Assembly: GCA_003450555.1 (NCBI GenBank)
Contig: DMFQ01000020.1
Span: 8,179 to 15,213, forward strand
DNA from: Ktedonobacter sp.
Lineage (GTDB): Bacteria > Chloroflexota > Ktedonobacteria > Ktedonobacterales > Ktedonobacteraceae
Length of the DNA: 7,035 nt
Direction: 5' to 3'
Shown: in pieces, positions 5,552-7,035 of the stretch
Layout: each line of letters opens with the position of its first letter
Position numbering within the stretch: position 1 is the first letter of the stretch
Position numbers and translations under genes: made by a program
Notes under the pieces: model-generated
The model's database searches: none
Told to the model about the DNA's origin: nothing
The model's input: only the letters and a program-made list of their open reading frames with translations

Positions 5552-7035
5552 ATGCCTCCTTCAACCTTCTGGCAAACTATAAGCAGTAGAAGGTATATTT
5601 CTGGATGCATGAATAGGCGTTTTCTCGCCAAGCTCATGGGAGTGGTATTTCTCATTATACTCATTGGTATCGAAATCGGTCCTCTTATTGGGCATTCCGT
5701 ATTTGCAGAGATCACACCGCTCAATCACACAAATCCAAGTGTTGATGATACCTGTCGTCAGATATCCTATTCTCCTGATGGCAATCCCTTTGGTTTGTGT
5801 CCGGGACCGTATCCTCAAGGTGGTAATTGTGTCTGGTGGCCCTGGGAGATGTGGCATCTCCTTGGTTATGATTTGCCGCGCAATTGGGGAAATGCTGCCA
5901 ATTGGGTCGCTGATGCCGAACGGTCTGGGCTTCCTATTGGGACGACTCCACGTGTTGGTTCAATTGCAGTCTTCCCTATTGGTGACGGAGTCTGGGCCTT
6001 CACTTCCCTTGGCCATGTAGCCTTTGTTACTGCTGTGAGCAGTGATAGTAGTACATTCAATGTGACATATCAAAACTATGGCGACCTCACACCGATGCAC
6101 GTTGGTATAGACTATCCTGTCTCAATCATTAATGAAGCGCGTTTCCAGAATAACAACTTGCGTTTCATCTATTTCCCCAGAGTTATAGACCCGCGTCTCT
6201 TCGAGCGACTGCCCAGCATCGATGGCAGTATGCTCGCGGGAGTTGCGCATGCAAATAGCCTCCTGGTGAATTCTTTCAACAGTGTATCGTCAAACGGTGC
6301 ATCATCGAACGATGCATCGCCAGGTACGTCGTCGAATGGTGTATTGCCGACAGGTGTAGGTAATCGACTCTCATTGGGTTTACCCTCTTCTTCCACTGAC
6401 CAGGAGTTCAACGCAGACTTTGCAGGAACTGGCTTGAGTGACCTGTTGCTTTATAATCGTGTGAAAGGGACGCTGAGCGCCCTTGGTCTTTCTGATGAAC
6501 TATTACGTCTGAAAAAAGCTCATTTGCCGACTGCAGTCATCAATGATATTGTGGCGAGCAATGCATTATCTCCTCAGCTTGTCAGCCTTGCCGATTCCAC
6601 TACACCTGCGAATGGCTGGGGACAATCTCTTGATATCCATATAGGTGATTTCGAAGGTACAGGGCGATCTAGCATCTTGCTCTACGACCGTGTCACTGGT
6701 ACATTGCAATTGATTAGCCTGACTCCGCAGCTCACAATCCAGAAGCATGTTATTCTACCAGGTTGGGGTGCCGGATGGGAAGTATATGTAGGCAGCCTGG
6801 ATGGTCATCGAAGCAGCGTCTTTATGTACAATAGGTTAGTTAACTCGGTGCCCATCATGCCTGTAACTCCCACTTCCAGCCCTACTGCGGGAGCAACCAA
6901 TCCGCCGAATATCCCCCCACCAAGCGCAACATCGGGGTCTACTCCGCCTCCAACATCAGCGCCCAGTTCATCGCCGACGCCGAGTCCAAGTCCAAGTCTT
7001 ACACCAATACCCAGTCCGACACCAACACCAAGTCC
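5552..7035 (+). CDS. Secreted CHAP-domain protein with FG-GAP/VCBS-like repeats and Pro/Thr/Ser tail (3' end outside window)
   Basis: This is a probable exported peptidoglycan amidase or endopeptidase; 494 codons are visible and the frame is still open at the right edge. Residues 1 to 52 form a signal peptide: basic M-N-R-R-F-L-A-K at 20 to 27, a hydrophobic core, and a V-F-A cleavage site before Glu53. The CHAP domain covers about 80 to 190. Its predicted catalytic residues are Cys93 in G-G-N-C-V-W-W-P-W, His155 in L-G-H-V-A-F-V, and Asn175 in Y-Q-N-Y-G. Cys68 and Cys83 may form a disulphide. A Ser/Asn repeat linker spans 245 to 268. Three repeats of the form D-F-x-G-x-G-x-S-x-x-L-L-Y-x-R begin near 286, 363 and 411 and resemble FG-GAP/VCBS beta-propeller blades. 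From 437 the chain is rich in Pro, Thr and Ser, like a wall-spanning linker. The 5552 start has the better ribosome site; starting at 5609 gives a more conventional signal peptide. The substrate is not known. Confidence 0.85.
   Translation, partial: MPPSTFWQTISSRRYISGCMNRRFLAKLMGVVFLIILIGIEIGPLIGHSVFAEITPLNHTNPSVDDTCRQISYSPDGNPFGLCPGPYPQGGNCVWWPWEMWHLLGYDLPRNWGNAANWVADAERSGLPIGTTPRVGSIAVFPIGDGVWAFTSLGHVAFVTAVSSDSSTFNVTYQNYGDLTPMHVGIDYPVSIINEARFQNNNLRFIYFPRVIDPRLFERLPSIDGSMLAGVAHANSLLVNSFNSVSSNGASSNDASPGTSSNGVLPTGVGNRLSLGLPSSSTDQEFNADFAGTGLSDLLLYNRVKGTLSALGLSDELLRLKKAHLPTAVINDIVASNALSPQLVSLADSTTPANGWGQSLDIHIGDFEGTGRSSILLYDRVTGTLQLISLTPQLTIQKHVILPGWGAGWEVYVGSLDGHRSSVFMYNRLVNSVPIMPVTPTSSPTAGATNPPNIPPPSATSGSTPPPTSAPSSSPTPSPSPSLTPIPSPTPTPS
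6284..6355 (+). repeat. Short tandem repeat encoding a Ser/Asn/Gly linker
   Basis: Degenerate 12 to 15-bp units inside the CHAP gene encode V-S-S-N-G, A-S-S-N-D, A-S-P-G, T-S-S-N-G and V-L-P-T-G (residues 245 to 268). The segment separates the CHAP domain from the C-terminal repeats. It is probably a flexible linker that grew by slippage. Confidence 0.6.
6974..7035 (+). repeat. Hexanucleotide-type repeat encoding a Pro-Ser/Pro-Thr tail
   Basis: CC(N)AGT and CC(N)AC(N) units alternate to the window edge and encode P-T-P-S-P-S-P-S and similar runs. Such tracts in secreted proteins serve as extended, often glycosylated, linkers before a wall anchor or a further domain. They are also prone to length change and assembly error. 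Confidence 0.65.

Noticed and set aside
5316..5582. Plus-strand open frame of 88 codons before the CHAP gene
   Set aside because: It starts with TTG inside the tRNA promoter, has no ribosome site, crosses the CHAP promoter, and runs out of frame into the CHAP coding region.
5664..6020. Plus-strand open frame of 118 codons within the CHAP gene
   Set aside because: It is in another frame from the signal peptide and CHAP motifs and shows no recognisable domain.

Overview
The window looks like a bacterial chromosome segment of roughly balanced base composition. It has two parts. Positions 1 to about 5134 hold a plus-strand housekeeping cluster in the order uppS (3' part only), cdsA, dxr, rseP, ispG. 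From about 5170 to the right edge there is a bidirectional terminator, a minus-strand tRNA-Val(GAC) and the start of a plus-strand gene for a secreted CHAP-domain protein. A Chloroflexota, possibly Ktedonobacteria-like, host is my best guess. It rests on the gene order, on tRNA genes without an encoded CCA, and on a secreted protein with a long Pro/Thr/Ser tail. This is inference only; no marker gene settles it.

The cluster links lipid-carrier, phospholipid and isoprenoid synthesis. Dxr (second step) and IspG (penultimate step) belong to the MEP pathway, which makes IPP and DMAPP. UppS condenses IPP units onto farnesyl diphosphate to make undecaprenyl diphosphate, the carrier for peptidoglycan and other wall polymers. 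CdsA makes CDP-diacylglycerol for phospholipids. RseP is an intramembrane site-2 protease. Spacing is tight: 4 nt between uppS and cdsA, 22 nt between dxr and rseP, 28 nt between rseP and ispG. The exception is a 211-nt gap before dxr, which carries a good extended -10 promoter and a long leader. uppS-cdsA and dxr-rseP-ispG may therefore be partly separate transcription units.

ispG and the tRNA gene converge on one perfect 12-bp stem flanked by A and T runs, which can terminate both. The tRNA has a near-consensus promoter on the minus strand. About 100 bp further right a second promoter fires rightwards into the CHAP gene, with a 6-8-6 inverted repeat between its -35 and -10. The CHAP protein has a signal peptide, a CHAP hydrolase domain, a Ser/Asn-rich repeat linker, three FG-GAP/VCBS-like repeats and a Pro/Thr/Ser tail that runs off the window.

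I found no mobile element, CRISPR array or defence system. The less ordinary features are the CHAP protein's architecture and promoter, and in-frame insertions in RseP and IspG.
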